Notes: a model not told the origin generated them from the letters alone. A stretch of 64,000 nucleotides of DNA from Deltaproteobacteria bacterium (GCA_016218825.1 JACRCV010000056.1:96416-160415), one strand, 5' to 3'. Shown: positions 49,235 through 58,979, counted from the stretch's first letter. Numbers and translations: made by a program.

Positions 49235-50451
49235 GCCTCGAAGGCCTTGAGCAACAACGAGGCGTTGGTGCCCCCGAAGCCGAACGAGTTCGACAACACG
49301 ACCCGCGGCCGCTGCCGCCGCGTGCCGGTGATGACGTCGAGGCCGGCGAGGGCCGGGTCGAGCTCGCTGAGGTTGATGTTCGGGGCCAGGAAGCCGTCAC
49401 GCATCATCAGCAGGCTATAGAGCACCTCCGAGGCGCCCGCCATCCAACATTCGTGTCCGGTCATCGACTTGGTGGACGACACCGGCGGGCCCTTCACACC
49501 AAAGACCTCGAGGATGCTCTTGCCCTCGGCCAGATCCCCGACCGGCGTGCCGGTGGCGTGGGCGTTGATGTAGTCGACCGCGGCGGCGTCGATCTTGGCC
49601 TGGCGCAGGGCCTCGCGCATCGCGCGGCTCGCGCCGTCGCCCATCGGTTGCGTCAGGTGGATGCCGTCGTTGGAGAACGCGTAGCCGATCACCTCGCCGT
49701 AGACGTGCGCGCCGCGCTCGACGGCCCGGTCCAGGCGCTCGAGGACAAGCATCGCCGCGCCGCCCGAAGGCACGAGGCCGGTGCGGTTGGTGGCGAACGG
49801 CCGCACCGCCGTACCCGGGGCGCCCTCGAAGCGGGCGAAGGCGCCGAGCGCGTCGAAGCTCGCCATCGCCGGCCAGTTCATCTCCTGAGCGCCGCCACAG
49901 AGCACCATGTCCTGCATGCCGAGCTTCACGAGCATATAGGCCTGGCCGAGCGCGTGGGCCCCGGAGGCGCAGGCCGCGGAGACCGTCCACGCCGCGCCGC
50001 GGATCCCGAACACCGTCGCCAGGTTCATCGTCACCGTGGAGTTCATCACCTGGATGATGTTGCCCGAGCCGATGAGGCTGGTCTTCTTGTGCGACCGGAC
50101 CGAGTCGACCGCCTCGACGACCGGCTGGGCGCAGGAGTCGTTGCCGACGATGATGCCGACCCCGACCTGCGCCAGATCCTCGGGCGCGAGCCGGGCGTCC
50201 TTGATCGCCTCGTAGGCCGCGCCGACGGCGTACTGCGCCGGCTGGCCCATGGTCTTGATTTGTTTGCGGTTTACGTAGTGGCGGGGATCGTAGCCGCGGA
50301 TCACGCCGGTGAGCGGCGACTTGAAGCCCATCTCGATCCGATCCGGATCGACGTCGATGCCGGAGCGCCCCTCTGACAGCGACCGGCTCACGGCCTCGAG
50401 GCTCAAGCCGAGGCAGGACACGATCCCCAACCCTGTCACTGCGACGCGCAT
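49231..50451 (-). CDS. Beta-ketoacyl-ACP synthase (FabF/FabB-like)
   Basis: 406 residues from ATG 50451 (AGGAG ahead). KS triad: Cys161 (SAACASGAHALG), His298 (NAHATGTPVGD) and His333 (KSMTGHECWMAGAS). The HECWMAG variant differs from the usual GHxxGA and is seen in FabB-type KS of polyene clusters. Seven bases downstream of fabG, and overlapping the dehydratase gene. Confidence 0.93.
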   Translation of the reverse strand: MRVAVTGLGIVSCLGLSLEAVSRSLSEGRSGIDVDPDRIEMGFKSPLTGVIRGYDPRHYVNRKQIKTMGQPAQYAVGAAYEAIKDARLAPEDLAQVGVGIIVGNDSCAQPVVEAVDSVRSHKKTSLIGSGNIIQVMNSTVTMNLATVFGIRGAAWTVSAACASGAHALGQAYMLVKLGMQDMVLCGGAQEMNWPAMASFDALGAFARFEGAPGTAVRPFATNRTGLVPSGGAAMLVLERLDRAVERGAHVYGEVIGYAFSNDGIHLTQPMGDGASRAMREALRQAKIDAAAVDYINAHATGTPVGDLAEGKSILEVFGVKGPPVSSTKSMTGHECWMAGASEVLYSLLMMRDGFLAPNINLSELDPALAGLDVITGTRRQRPRVVLSNSFGFGGTNASLLLKAFEA

Positions 50452-50458
50452 GCGCTCC

Positions 50459-51181
50459 TCAGGTGTAGAGACCACCGTTGACGCTAATCACTTGGCCGGT
50501 GATGTACGAGGCCGCCGGCGAGCACAAGAAGGTCACCGCGGCCGCCACCTCCTCGGGCTTCCCCGGCCGCCCCATCGGGATGAGCGGCACGATCTTGTCC
50601 AGCGGCAGCTCCTTGACCATGTCGGTGTCGATGAACCCGGGCGCGACCGCGTTCACGGTGATGTGGCGCGACGCCACCTCCAACGCCAACGCCTTGGTCG
50701 CGCCGATGATGCCGGCCTTGCTCGCCGAGTAGTTCACCTGCCCGGGGTTGCCGCGCTGCCCGGAGATCGAGGTGATGTTGACGATGCGGCCCGAGCGCCG
50801 GCGCAACATCTGGCGGAGGATCGGCCGCGTCACCGAATACAGACCCCCGAGGTTGACGCTCAGCACCTGCTCCCAGGTCTCCCGCCCCATCATCGCGAAC
50901 AGCGCGTCCTTGGTGATGCCGGCGTTGTTGACCAACGCGTCCGGACAGCCATGGGCCGCGACAAGCGCGGTGACCGCGTCCTCCACGGTCTTGCCGAGAC
51001 CGACGTCGAGGCGCTCCGCATGCACCGTGCGCCCGAGAGCGCGGGCTTCGTCGGCCACCGCGGCGAGCGCGTCGACGCGGCTCTGACAGCTGATCAGCAG
51101 GTCGAACCCGGCGCGCGCCAGATCGAGCGCGATAGCGCGACCGATGCCGCGGCTCGCTCCGGTGACCATGGCGAGAGGCAT
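50459..51181 (-). CDS. 3-oxoacyl-ACP reductase (FabG-type)
   Basis: 240 residues SDR. NAD(P) motif [22 protein letters not shown] ([12 protein letters not shown]), catalytic Ser-Tyr-Lys (INITSISG... NYSASKAG) and [13 protein letters not shown]. It would reduce the 3-keto group made by the KS. Equivalent in type to ApeQ. Between uppP (52-bp gap) and the KS. Confidence 0.94.
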   Translation of the reverse strand: MPLAMVTGASRGIGRAIALDLARAGFDLLISCQSRVDALAAVADEARALGRTVHAERLDVGLGKTVEDAVTALVAAHGCPDALVNNAGITKDALFAMMGRETWEQVLSVNLGGLYSVTRPILRQMLRRRSGRIVNITSISGQRGNPGQVNYSASKAGIIGATKALALEVASRHITVNAVAPGFIDTDMVKELPLDKIVPLIPMGRPGKPEEVAAAVTFLCSPAASYITGQVISVNGGLYT

Positions 51182-51233
51182 TCAGACTCCAGGGCCGGGG
51201 CGCATGACGCCGCGACCAGCGGGCGCTCCTAGC

Positions 51234-52052
51234 CTACGCGCCCTGATTGGTCAACCGAGCCCAGCTGAGGGCCACGACCGCCAAGGCGAACACCAAGCGA
51301 TAGTAGGCGAACGGCGCATAGCTCTTCGAACGCACCATGACCAACAGCAGGCGAATGCTCACGAATCCGACGACCGCCGCGGCGCCCATGCCGGCGACGA
51401 GCGGCGCTTCCAGAGGCGCCCGCATCAAGCTCGGCACCTTCAGGATCGCGGCGCCGAGCGTAATCGGCGTCGCCAACAGGAAGCTGAAACGGGCCGCTTC
51501 GTCACGACGAAAGCCGAGCCAGAGCGCCATCGTGATGGTCGAGCCGGAGCGCGACACCCCGGGCACGATCGCCGCGCCCTGCGCCAACCCGACGAGCAGC
51601 GCGTCCGTCACCGACACCGCGCCGATCGCCTTGGTGCCCGCCGACCGCCGGTCGACGATCAGCAACAACAGCCCCATCGCCGCCATCGCCCCGGCTACGA
51701 CGAGCGGCGCCCGAAACGCCGACTCGGCCTTCTCCTCGAGCAGCTTGCCGATCACCGCGCCCGGCACGGTCGCCAGCGCCAACAAGCACAGCAGCCGCCC
51801 GTCGGGCGTCTCCAGGGGCCGCAGGTGCCGCGCGCCCTTCGCGAAGCCGGTGAGCAGCCGCCACCAGTCGCCGGCGAAGGCCGCGAGCACCGCGACCAAC
51901 GTCCCGAGGTGCAGCGCGACGTCGAAGGCCAGGCTGTGCTCGGCCCATCCGAGCATCCATGGTACGACAATCAGGTGGCCGGAGCTGCTGATCGGCAGGA
52001 ACTCACCCAACCCCTGCAGCACGCCGAGGATCGTGGCCTCGAACACGGTCAT
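51234..52052 (-). CDS. uppP: Undecaprenyl-diphosphatase
   Basis: 272 residues, ATG 52052. Eight or so membrane segments with the BacA/UppP signatures GEFLPISSSGH (residues about 16-26) and VPGVSRSGSTI (about 165-175). It regenerates undecaprenyl phosphate, the carrier for envelope glycans. It heads the minus-strand uppP-fabG-KS-DH-ACP block and is divergent from apbE with only 27 bp between starts. Functional link with the glycosyltransferase is possible but unproven. Confidence 0.95.
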   Translation of the reverse strand: MTVFEATILGVLQGLGEFLPISSSGHLIVVPWMLGWAEHSLAFDVALHLGTLVAVLAAFAGDWWRLLTGFAKGARHLRPLETPDGRLLCLLALATVPGAVIGKLLEEKAESAFRAPLVVAGAMAAMGLLLLIVDRRSAGTKAIGAVSVTDALLVGLAQGAAIVPGVSRSGSTITMALWLGFRRDEAARFSFLLATPITLGAAILKVPSLMRAPLEAPLVAGMGAAAVVGFVSIRLLLVMVRSKSYAPFAYYRLVFALAVVALSWARLTNQGA

Positions 52053-52080
52053 CGGCGGTCTCGAGCGGAGGTGTTGACCC

Positions 52081-53133
52081 GTGCGCGCATGGCGACTCGA
52101 TAGCCGAAAGCCGGTGCTGGTTCCAACTCTTTCTCTGGTGGTCGCCGCGGCGTGCGTGACCCCGCCGCAGGGCATCGCGCCGCCCGAGACCGACAGCGTG
52201 ACCGTTCGCCGCCAGGAGCGCATGTCCACCTACGTCACGGTCTCGGTCGCCGCCCCGGAGTCGCCCGCCACCCTGGCGGCCATCGACGCCGCGTTCGCGG
52301 AGCTCGACCGCCTCGAGGCGCTGCTCTCCGAATGGAAGGACGCCAGCGACATCAGCAACCTCAACCGCCACGCCGGTCAGGGCCCGGTCAAGGTCAGCCC
52401 CGAGCTCTTCGAGGTGCTGCAGTTTGCCTACGACGCCGGGGTCGCTTCGGACGGCGCCTTCGACGTCACCGTCCAAAGTCTCGCCGGGCTGTGGGACTTT
52501 CGTTGGCAGACCCCGAAGATCCCGAGCGTCACCGACCTCGAGGCGCGCTTGACGCTCGTCGGTTTTCGCCTCCTGACGCTCGACAAGGAGGCGCAGACGG
52601 TCGCGATCGCCAACCCCGCCACCCGGGTGGGCGTCAGCGGTCTCGCCAAGGGCTACGTCGCCGACCGCATGAGCGCGGTGCTGACGGCGCGGGGCTTCCC
52701 GAACCACCTGGTCCGCTGCGGCGGCGACATCTACGGCTCGGGCCGCAAGAAGAGCGGCCGGTGGACCATCGGCATTCGCGATCCCTTCGCCACCGGGATC
52801 TACGCCACCGTCGAGATCGAAAACGAGGGGATCTCCACCTCCGGCAACTACGAGCGCTTCTTCATCCGCGACGGCGTCCGCTACCATCACATCCTCGATC
52901 CGAAGACCGGCCGCCCGACCACCGGGCTGGCGTCGGCGACCGTGATCGCGAAGCGCGCCCTGTTCACCGACTCGTGGGACACCGCGACCTTCGTGCTCGG
53001 CAAAGAGCGTGGCCTGGCGGCGGCGACGCGGCTGGGCTTCGACGTCCTGTTCATCGACGAGGCGCACGGCACCGCCTCGACCCCGGGGATGGCGAAGCGC
53101 ATCACCGTGGCGCCGCCGGACGAGGCGCAGTAG
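52081..53133 (+). CDS. apbE: ApbE-family FAD:protein FMN transferase lipoprotein
   Basis: 350 residues, GTG start. Lipoprotein signal ends in VVAAAC (Cys25). The ApbE domain shows LLSEWKDASDISNLNRHAG, FDVTVQSLAGLW, GVSGLAKGYVADRM, LVRCGGDIYGSG, GISTSGNYERFF and TFVLGKERGLAAA with the metal-binding Asp in TDSWDTATF. ApbE attaches FMN to Thr of Nqr/Rnf-type proteins; none of these is in the window. Some polyene-type loci carry apbE, but this link is unproven. Confidence 0.93.
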   Translation: MRAWRLDSRKPVLVPTLSLVVAAACVTPPQGIAPPETDSVTVRRQERMSTYVTVSVAAPESPATLAAIDAAFAELDRLEALLSEWKDASDISNLNRHAGQGPVKVSPELFEVLQFAYDAGVASDGAFDVTVQSLAGLWDFRWQTPKIPSVTDLEARLTLVGFRLLTLDKEAQTVAIANPATRVGVSGLAKGYVADRMSAVLTARGFPNHLVRCGGDIYGSGRKKSGRWTIGIRDPFATGIYATVEIENEGISTSGNYERFFIRDGVRYHHILDPKTGRPTTGLASATVIAKRALFTDSWDTATFVLGKERGLAAATRLGFDVLFIDEAHGTASTPGMAKRITVAPPDEAQ

Positions 53134-53149
53134 CAGCTCGAGCAATCGC

Positions 53150-53956
53150 CTACCGCTCGAGCAGCGCCGTGGCGCGCTGCCGCGCCTCGAGGACGGCCGC
53201 CCGCAGCTCTCGGGTCAGGGCCCGCACCTCGTGTACCGTGCGGCCCGCGGTCGGGATCGGCCTGCCGACGTGGATGCCGACGCGACGCTGATCGGAGAAC
53301 CAGGCGCTGCCGCGCGGCAGGAGCGTGCCGGTGCCGGCGACGCCGATCGGCACCAGCGGCACCTGGCTCGCGATGGCCATGCGCGCCCCACCGCTCTGAA
53401 AGCGGCCGAGCTCGCTGGAGGTCGACCGTGTCCCCTCCGGAAAGGTCAGCACCGGGACGCCGGCGACGAGCGCCGCGGCGACTTCTTGCATCAGCTGCAT
53501 CGCGCTCTGCGGATCACCGCGGTCGACGATCGGGTAACGCGCCACCCGCATCGAGATCCCGAAGAGCGGCACCCGGCCGAGCTCCTTCTTGATCACCCAC
53601 TTGAAGAACAGCGGCAGCGCGTAGAGAAACACGACGTCGGAGTGCGACTGATGGTTCGGACAGAGCACCGCCGGACCGGCGGGCAGGTTCTCCAGTCCGG
53701 TCATCCGCAGGCGGTACCGCGGGTGGAGGCGGACCACGCAGCCGTAGCCAAAACGCAGCATCTGGTGCGCGACCCGGCGCTGACGATCGCCGAGCAGCGC
53801 CGCCGTGCCGCCCACCGCCACGCACAACACCGCGCCGACGGTGAGGAACACCACCACCAGCACCCAGGTCACCCCGGTCCACAGCCAGGACTTCGAGGGC
53901 GGCTTCGCCCCACTGCTCGCGGCAACGCCGGGCAGGCCGCTGTTCTCGTCCGCCAT
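53150..53956 (-). CDS. PlsC-type 1-acylglycerol-3-phosphate acyltransferase
   Basis: 268 residues with one N-terminal membrane helix (about 25-50), then motif I NHQSHSD (HX4D), motif II near GRVPLFGISMR, motif III FPEGTRS and motif IV VPIGVAGTG. Comparable to ApeD acyltransferases. Lies between apbE and the KS gene, in the opposite orientation. Confidence 0.92.
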   Translation of the reverse strand: MADENSGLPGVAASSGAKPPSKSWLWTGVTWVLVVVFLTVGAVLCVAVGGTAALLGDRQRRVAHQMLRFGYGCVVRLHPRYRLRMTGLENLPAGPAVLCPNHQSHSDVVFLYALPLFFKWVIKKELGRVPLFGISMRVARYPIVDRGDPQSAMQLMQEVAAALVAGVPVLTFPEGTRSTSSELGRFQSGGARMAIASQVPLVPIGVAGTGTLLPRGSAWFSDQRRVGIHVGRPIPTAGRTVHEVRALTRELRAAVLEARQRATALLER

Positions 53957-54064
53957 CGCCCGGTTCTACTGACGGTGGTGCGGCCATGGCAACGGTCAGC
54001 GCGCTAGGAGCTGCCGCTCGCCCATGGTATCGAGACCCAGCCCGTAAGAGATCCAGCGCCCACG

Positions 54065-55261
54065 ATGCAGCACCAAGGCTCAGCCAGAATCGTCGGTTGT
54101 GCGGCCCTCACCGGCGCCGGCCGCGGCGCCGCGGCCTTTTGGCAGGCACTGAGCGCGGCGACCCCGCTGCAAGCGCGTCACGATCTCGGCGACCCACGTC
54201 TGAACGACGCCAAGTACGTCCGCATCGAGTCGCCCCGCGACCCGGCTCCCGAGCTCGCGGCCGCGTGGCTGCAAGACGTCTGCGACGAGGCGCTGCGGGC
54301 CGCGGCCCCCACCCTAAGAACGATGCGCGCGCCGCGGCTGGCGCTGTTGTGCGGCACCTCGCTCGGCGGCATGAGCGCCTTCGAGGCCGCCCACCGGACC
54401 CGGTGGGGCGAGCCGTCGGCGGGCCCAGGGCTGGCGGTGAATCGTCCGCCACCGTCCGCGGCGACCTACGACGGGCCGGCGACCGCGGTCGGGGCGCGAT
54501 TGCCGCTCACGACCGGCGCCTGGACCCTCAACACCGCGTGCTCTTCGGCGGCGAACGCGCTCGGGCTTTCGCGCCTCTGGCTCGCGAAGGGACGCATCGA
54601 CGCCGCCGTCGTCGCCGGGGTCGACGTGATCTCGCCGTTCGTCTACGCCGGGTTCTCGTGCATCAACGCCGTCGATCCCGAGCCGACGGCGCCGTTTGGC
54701 CGCGATCGGCGCGGCTTGAACCTCGGCGAGGCCGCCGTCGCCTTCGTCCTGACGCGCAGCGCCGACGCCGTGCACGTGCCCCAGCCCGTCGACCTGGTGG
54801 GCTTCGGCTGTGCCTGTGACGCCCATCACCTCACCCGACCCGACCCCACCGGCCTCGGCCTCGGGCGCGCGATCGCCGCGGCGCTCACCGACGCCGGCCT
54901 CGGGCCCGGCGCCATCGGCCTGTTGAGCGCCCACGCGACCGGCACGCCGCACAACGACCGCATGGAGGCCGCGGCGTTTGCCCACGTCTTCGGCGCCGCC
55001 CTGCCGCCGCTGCACGCCGCCAAGCCGGTCGCCGGTCACACCCTCGGCGCCTCCGGCGCGGTCGACGCCTTGGCCGTCATGCTGATGTTGCAGCACGAAG
55101 AGGTGCCGCCGACGTTCGCCCGCGGTGCCCCCGATCCGACGCTCGCCTGTCAGCCGACCCGGGAGCGCCGGCGGTTGTCGCCGACGACCATCGCCCTGTC
55201 GACCTCGAGCGGCTTCGGCGGCAGCAACACCGCGCTGGTCTTCAAGCGGGGCGACGCGTGA
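54065..55261 (+). CDS. Beta-ketoacyl synthase (third KS)
   Basis: 398 residues from ATG 54065. Triad: Cys159 (NTACSSAANALG), His290 (SAHATGTPHND) and His325 (KPVAGHTLGASGAVDA). The lower identity of the first 100 residues to FabF (ALLCGTSLGGMS) suggests a specialised KS such as an initiating or decarboxylating type. Its stop overlaps the start of the KS-like gene by 4 nt (GTGA). Confidence 0.88.
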   Translation: MQHQGSARIVGCAALTGAGRGAAAFWQALSAATPLQARHDLGDPRLNDAKYVRIESPRDPAPELAAAWLQDVCDEALRAAAPTLRTMRAPRLALLCGTSLGGMSAFEAAHRTRWGEPSAGPGLAVNRPPPSAATYDGPATAVGARLPLTTGAWTLNTACSSAANALGLSRLWLAKGRIDAAVVAGVDVISPFVYAGFSCINAVDPEPTAPFGRDRRGLNLGEAAVAFVLTRSADAVHVPQPVDLVGFGCACDAHHLTRPDPTGLGLGRAIAAALTDAGLGPGAIGLLSAHATGTPHNDRMEAAAFAHVFGAALPPLHAAKPVAGHTLGASGAVDALAVMLMLQHEEVPPTFARGAPDPTLACQPTRERRRLSPTTIALSTSSGFGGSNTALVFKRGDA

Positions 55262-56241
55262 GCGCAGCGGTCGCCATCCTCGGTCTCAAGACCGCGCTCC
55301 CGGGGCCGGCGCGGCCGCTCGCGGACGATCCGGAGCTCGGCGACGAGGCCGGTCCGCTCTACGCCGACACCCCGGCGCGCACCCTCTCGGGCCAGCTCGA
55401 TCTGCGACCCGAGGCCATGCCGCGCTGGCCGCGTCTCGACCGCTACGGTCGGGCGCTGGCGCACGTCTGTCTCGCGGCGACCCCGGCGCCGCTCTCCGAG
55501 AGCTCGCCACCGCCCGGCATGCTGGTCACGAGTCAGCGCTCCTGCCACGAGACCAACGCCGCCTTTGACCAGGGCCTCATCGAGAAAGGGCCGCGACTCG
55601 CGAGCCCGTTGTTGTTCCCGTACACCCTGCCGGGCGCGGCCGCCGCCGAGGTCGCGATGGTCCTCAAGCTCGGCGGGCCCTACCTGGTCTGGTGTGGCGG
55701 CCCGGCGACCGCGCTCTTGAGCGTGGTCACCGCGGCGGATCTGATCGAGGCCGGGGCCGCCTCCCGACTGTTGGTCGCCGCCGCCGACGTGCTCGGCGGC
55801 CACAGCCTCCGCGACCTCGATCGGCCGGTGACGCCGGCGCCGCTGCCGTGGGCCGAGGCCGCGGCGGCCCTGTGGCTCGCGCCCGCCGACGACCCGGCGC
55901 TCGGACCCCGGCGGCGTCTCACTGCCGGCGTCGGGCCGGCCGGCGCGACCGCGGCGGAGATCGCGACGCTCTGCACGGAGACGCTCGCCGCCGCCGAGCT
56001 CGAGCCCGCCCTGCTCGCCGAGATCGTCACGACCAGCACCGACGTCGAGGCGTGCGCCGCGCTCGAGGCCGCGCTCGGCGCTCTCGCGCCGACGGTGCCG
56101 CTGTTGCAGCTGCCATGGAGAGTCGGCGATGCCGGCGCCGCGCTGGGCCTGCTCGCGGTCGCCGCCGCGCTCGAGGGCACCTGCCCCTGTCTGTTGCTGG
56201 CGCTCGATCGCCAAGGCTCGGTCGCGTTGGTGCTCGAATGA
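55258..56241 (+). CDS. KS-like (chain-length-factor-like) protein without catalytic histidines
   Basis: 327 residues, GTG start. Aligns with KS folds: FPYTLPGAAAAEVAMVLKLGG and YLVWCGGPATALLSVV, where Cys146 matches the KS cysteine position, but the two His motifs are replaced by VTTSTDVEACAALE and LPWRVGDAGAALG, so it is likely non-catalytic and acts as partner to the KS just upstream. Shorter than usual KS by about 70 residues. Overlaps snf2 by 4 nt. Confidence 0.78.
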   Translation: MSAAVAILGLKTALPGPARPLADDPELGDEAGPLYADTPARTLSGQLDLRPEAMPRWPRLDRYGRALAHVCLAATPAPLSESSPPPGMLVTSQRSCHETNAAFDQGLIEKGPRLASPLLFPYTLPGAAAAEVAMVLKLGGPYLVWCGGPATALLSVVTAADLIEAGAASRLLVAAADVLGGHSLRDLDRPVTPAPLPWAEAAAALWLAPADDPALGPRRRLTAGVGPAGATAAEIATLCTETLAAAELEPALLAEIVTTSTDVEACAALEAALGALAPTVPLLQLPWRVGDAGAALGLLAVAAALEGTCPCLLLALDRQGSVALVLE

Positions 56242-58979
56242 TCCGCTTGTCCTACGAGATCCAGACCTCCGGGCGCGGCGCGAACGTCCGGCTGCTGGCG
56301 CGCGTCCGACCCGATGGCCCGCCGCTCTCCGAGCACCAGGCCCGCGAGATCCAGCCGACCCTGCACGCGCTCGATCAAACGGTCGTGCGGGAGATGCGCG
56401 GCGCCGCGGTCTTCGGCCAGCTCTCCGATCACGATCTCGCCCGGCTGCTGCCGCTGCTCGCCCAACGCCAGGCACAGATCGGCGGTGCCCGACTCCGGCT
56501 CGAGGAGGAGGACCTCCGGCCGCGAGTGCAGATCGTGCCGACGGACGGCGGCGGCATCGCGCTGCGGCTGGGACTGTCGACTGCGAGCGGCGATTGGGTC
56601 GAGCTCGAGGCGGGCCGGCTGGTGAGCGGCAACCAGGCGTTCTTCCTCCGCGGCAACCGTGCCTATCCTGTGGTGTCGCCGAAACCCTGGGACCTGGCGC
56701 TGTGGGCCCGCCGCCACACCGATGAGCTCGGCGCCGAGATCTCCTCGGCCGACCGCGATCGCCTGGTCCAAGAGCTGCGTCAGGTCGGGGTCCCACCCGA
56801 GGATCTGCGCCGCCTCGCGGTCCATCGGGCGCCCCCGGACTCGATCGTCGTACGCCTGTTGCCGCCGTCGACCGGTGACGACACCGTGGTCCGTCTGAGC
56901 CTGGAGCTGACCTACGCCGGCCGGCGCGTCACCCTCTCCGGCGTGCGCCCGGCCACCGCCTACCTCGAGCCGGCGGCGGCCGAGGACGCCGGTCTCATCG
57001 AGCGCGACCTCGGCGCCGAGGAGGAGATCCGTCACGCGCTGCGCCGCCTCGGGTTTCGCTTCGACCCCAAGGACGCGTGCTTCATCGCCCACGGCGAGCA
57101 GGCGGTGCTGGCCCTCGACCCGGAGAGCGGCGTCTTCCCCCAGCCGTGGGTCGTCGAGCGCAGCGCCCACCAGCCGCGCTTCCGCCGCGACCTCACCGTC
57201 AGCGCATCGGTTCGCCTGCAAGAAGATCGCGGCATGCTCGACGTCGTGGTCGCGGTCAGCGCCCTCGACGACGACGCGGTCGCCAAGGCGTTGGTGGAGA
57301 TGAAGGACCTCTTGGCGTGGCTCAAGTCCGGCAAGAAGTACGTCCGGCTCGCGGATGGCTCCTTCGTCGCGCCGTCGCCACGCTTCCGGCAGAGCCTGCG
57401 CCTGATCGATGACCTCGGGGCGACCGAGGGGCGGCTGCTCGTGAGCCCCCTGTGCGTCGGTCTGCTGCGCGCCCTCGACGACACCGCGGCGGTGATGGCC
57501 GCCGACGAGGCCACCAACGGCTGGCTGCAGGAGCTGACCGCGAGCGGCGGTCCGACGCCGGTCTCGGCGCCCGCGACGCTGTTGCCGATCCTCCGCGACT
57601 ACCAGCACCGCGGCCTCGACTGGCTGGCGATGCTGCACCGCCACCGGCTGACCGGGATCCTCGCCGACGACATGGGCCTGGGAAAGACGGTGCAGACCCT
57701 GGCGTTGCTCCTGCTCACCCGCGATCAGGAGGGCGTCAAACCGTCGTTGGTCGTCGCGCCGACCTCGGTGGTCACGGTGTGGCGCGACGAGGCGGCGCGC
57801 TTCACCCCGGAGCTGAGCGTCGCGCTGTGGCACGGGGCGCCGGGGGCCCGCCAGGCGCTCGACGTCGGCCGTCACGACCTGGTCGTCACCAGCTACGGCG
57901 TGCTGCGCCGCGACGCCGAGCTCCTCGCCAAACATCGTTTTCGCTACGTCATCCTCGACGAGGCGCAGAGCGCCAAGAACGCCTCGACCCAGAACGCGCG
58001 CGCCATCCGCCGCCTGCAGAGCGAGCGCCGCCTGGCCTTGACCGGCACCCCGGTCGAGAACCGCCCCGAGGAGCTCTGGGCGACCTTCGATTTCCTCGCC
58101 CCCGGCTTCCTCGGCAACCTCCGCGCCTTCCGCAAGCGCTACGCCCGTCCGATCGCCCAGGGCGACGTCGACGCGCTGTCGCTGTTGCGGGCCCGCATCC
58201 AACCCCTGGTGCTGCGCCGCATGAAGGACGAGGTCGCCAAGGAGCTGCCGCCGAGCATCGAGTCGATCTCGCGCTGCGAGATGCTCCCGGCGCAGCGGGC
58301 GCTCTACGACCACATCGCCGGCGAGCTGCGCCAGAGCGTCCAGGAGAAGATCGAGAAGGTCGGCATCGAGCGCGCCCAGCTCGACATCCTCGCGGCGCTC
58401 ACCCGGTTGCGGCAGATCTGCTGCGACCCGGCGCTGTTGCCCGGCCCGCCCGGGGTCAAGCGCCCGGGGTCGGCGAAGCTCGAGCTCTTCGAGGAGCTGA
58501 TGCGCGAGGCGTTGGCCTCCGAGCGCCGGGTGGTGGTGTTCAGCCAGTTCGTCGAGATGCAGAAGCGCCTGATCACCGTGATCCGCCGGCTCGGGGTCGA
58601 TCCGCTGTGGCTGCACGGCGGCACCCGGCACCGCGACAAGGTGGTCGACGCCTTCCAGACCCCGTCCGGGCCGCCGGTGATCGTCATCAGCCTGCGCGCC
58701 GGTGGCACCGGGCTGACGTTGACCCGCGCCGACACCGTGATGCACTACGACCCGTGGTGGAATCCGGCGGTCGAGCGCCAGGCCTCCGACCGCACCCATC
58801 GCCTCGGGCAGACGCGGCAGGTCACGGTCTACAAGCTGGTCTGCGCCCGGTCGATCGAGGAGCGGGTCATCGCGCTCGCGGCCAAGAAGGCCGAGGTCGC
58901 CCGCGCGCTGTTGTCGAGCGAGGGCGGCCCGCAGGCGAAGCGCATCACCCCCGACGAGGTCCTGGACCTGTTGCGTTAG
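56238..58979 (+). CDS. SNF2/SWI2-family DEAD-type helicase
   Basis: 913 residues, ATG 56238 within the KS-like stop. N-terminal region (1-440) is unrecognised apart from a beta-rich core. Helicase core: YQHRGLDWLAML, Walker A ADDMGLGKT, DEAQ box (VILDEAQSAKN, instead of DEAH), LTGTPVENRPEELW, VFSQFVEMQKR, SLRAGGTGLTLTRADTVMHYDPWWNP and RTHRLGQTR. No SWIM or RapA N-terminal zinc region was seen. Genetic link with the KS is by overlap only. Confidence 0.93.
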   Translation: MIRLSYEIQTSGRGANVRLLARVRPDGPPLSEHQAREIQPTLHALDQTVVREMRGAAVFGQLSDHDLARLLPLLAQRQAQIGGARLRLEEEDLRPRVQIVPTDGGGIALRLGLSTASGDWVELEAGRLVSGNQAFFLRGNRAYPVVSPKPWDLALWARRHTDELGAEISSADRDRLVQELRQVGVPPEDLRRLAVHRAPPDSIVVRLLPPSTGDDTVVRLSLELTYAGRRVTLSGVRPATAYLEPAAAEDAGLIERDLGAEEEIRHALRRLGFRFDPKDACFIAHGEQAVLALDPESGVFPQPWVVERSAHQPRFRRDLTVSASVRLQEDRGMLDVVVAVSALDDDAVAKALVEMKDLLAWLKSGKKYVRLADGSFVAPSPRFRQSLRLIDDLGATEGRLLVSPLCVGLLRALDDTAAVMAADEATNGWLQELTASGGPTPVSAPATLLPILRDYQHRGLDWLAMLHRHRLTGILADDMGLGKTVQTLALLLLTRDQEGVKPSLVVAPTSVVTVWRDEAARFTPELSVALWHGAPGARQALDVGRHDLVVTSYGVLRRDAELLAKHRFRYVILDEAQSAKNASTQNARAIRRLQSERRLALTGTPVENRPEELWATFDFLAPGFLGNLRAFRKRYARPIAQGDVDALSLLRARIQPLVLRRMKDEVAKELPPSIESISRCEMLPAQRALYDHIAGELRQSVQEKIEKVGIERAQLDILAALTRLRQICCDPALLPGPPGVKRPGSAKLELFEELMREALASERRVVVFSQFVEMQKRLITVIRRLGVDPLWLHGGTRHRDKVVDAFQTPSGPPVIVISLRAGGTGLTLTRADTVMHYDPWWNPAVERQASDRTHRLGQTRQVTVYKLVCARSIEERVIALAAKKAEVARALLSSEGGPQAKRITPDEVLDLLR

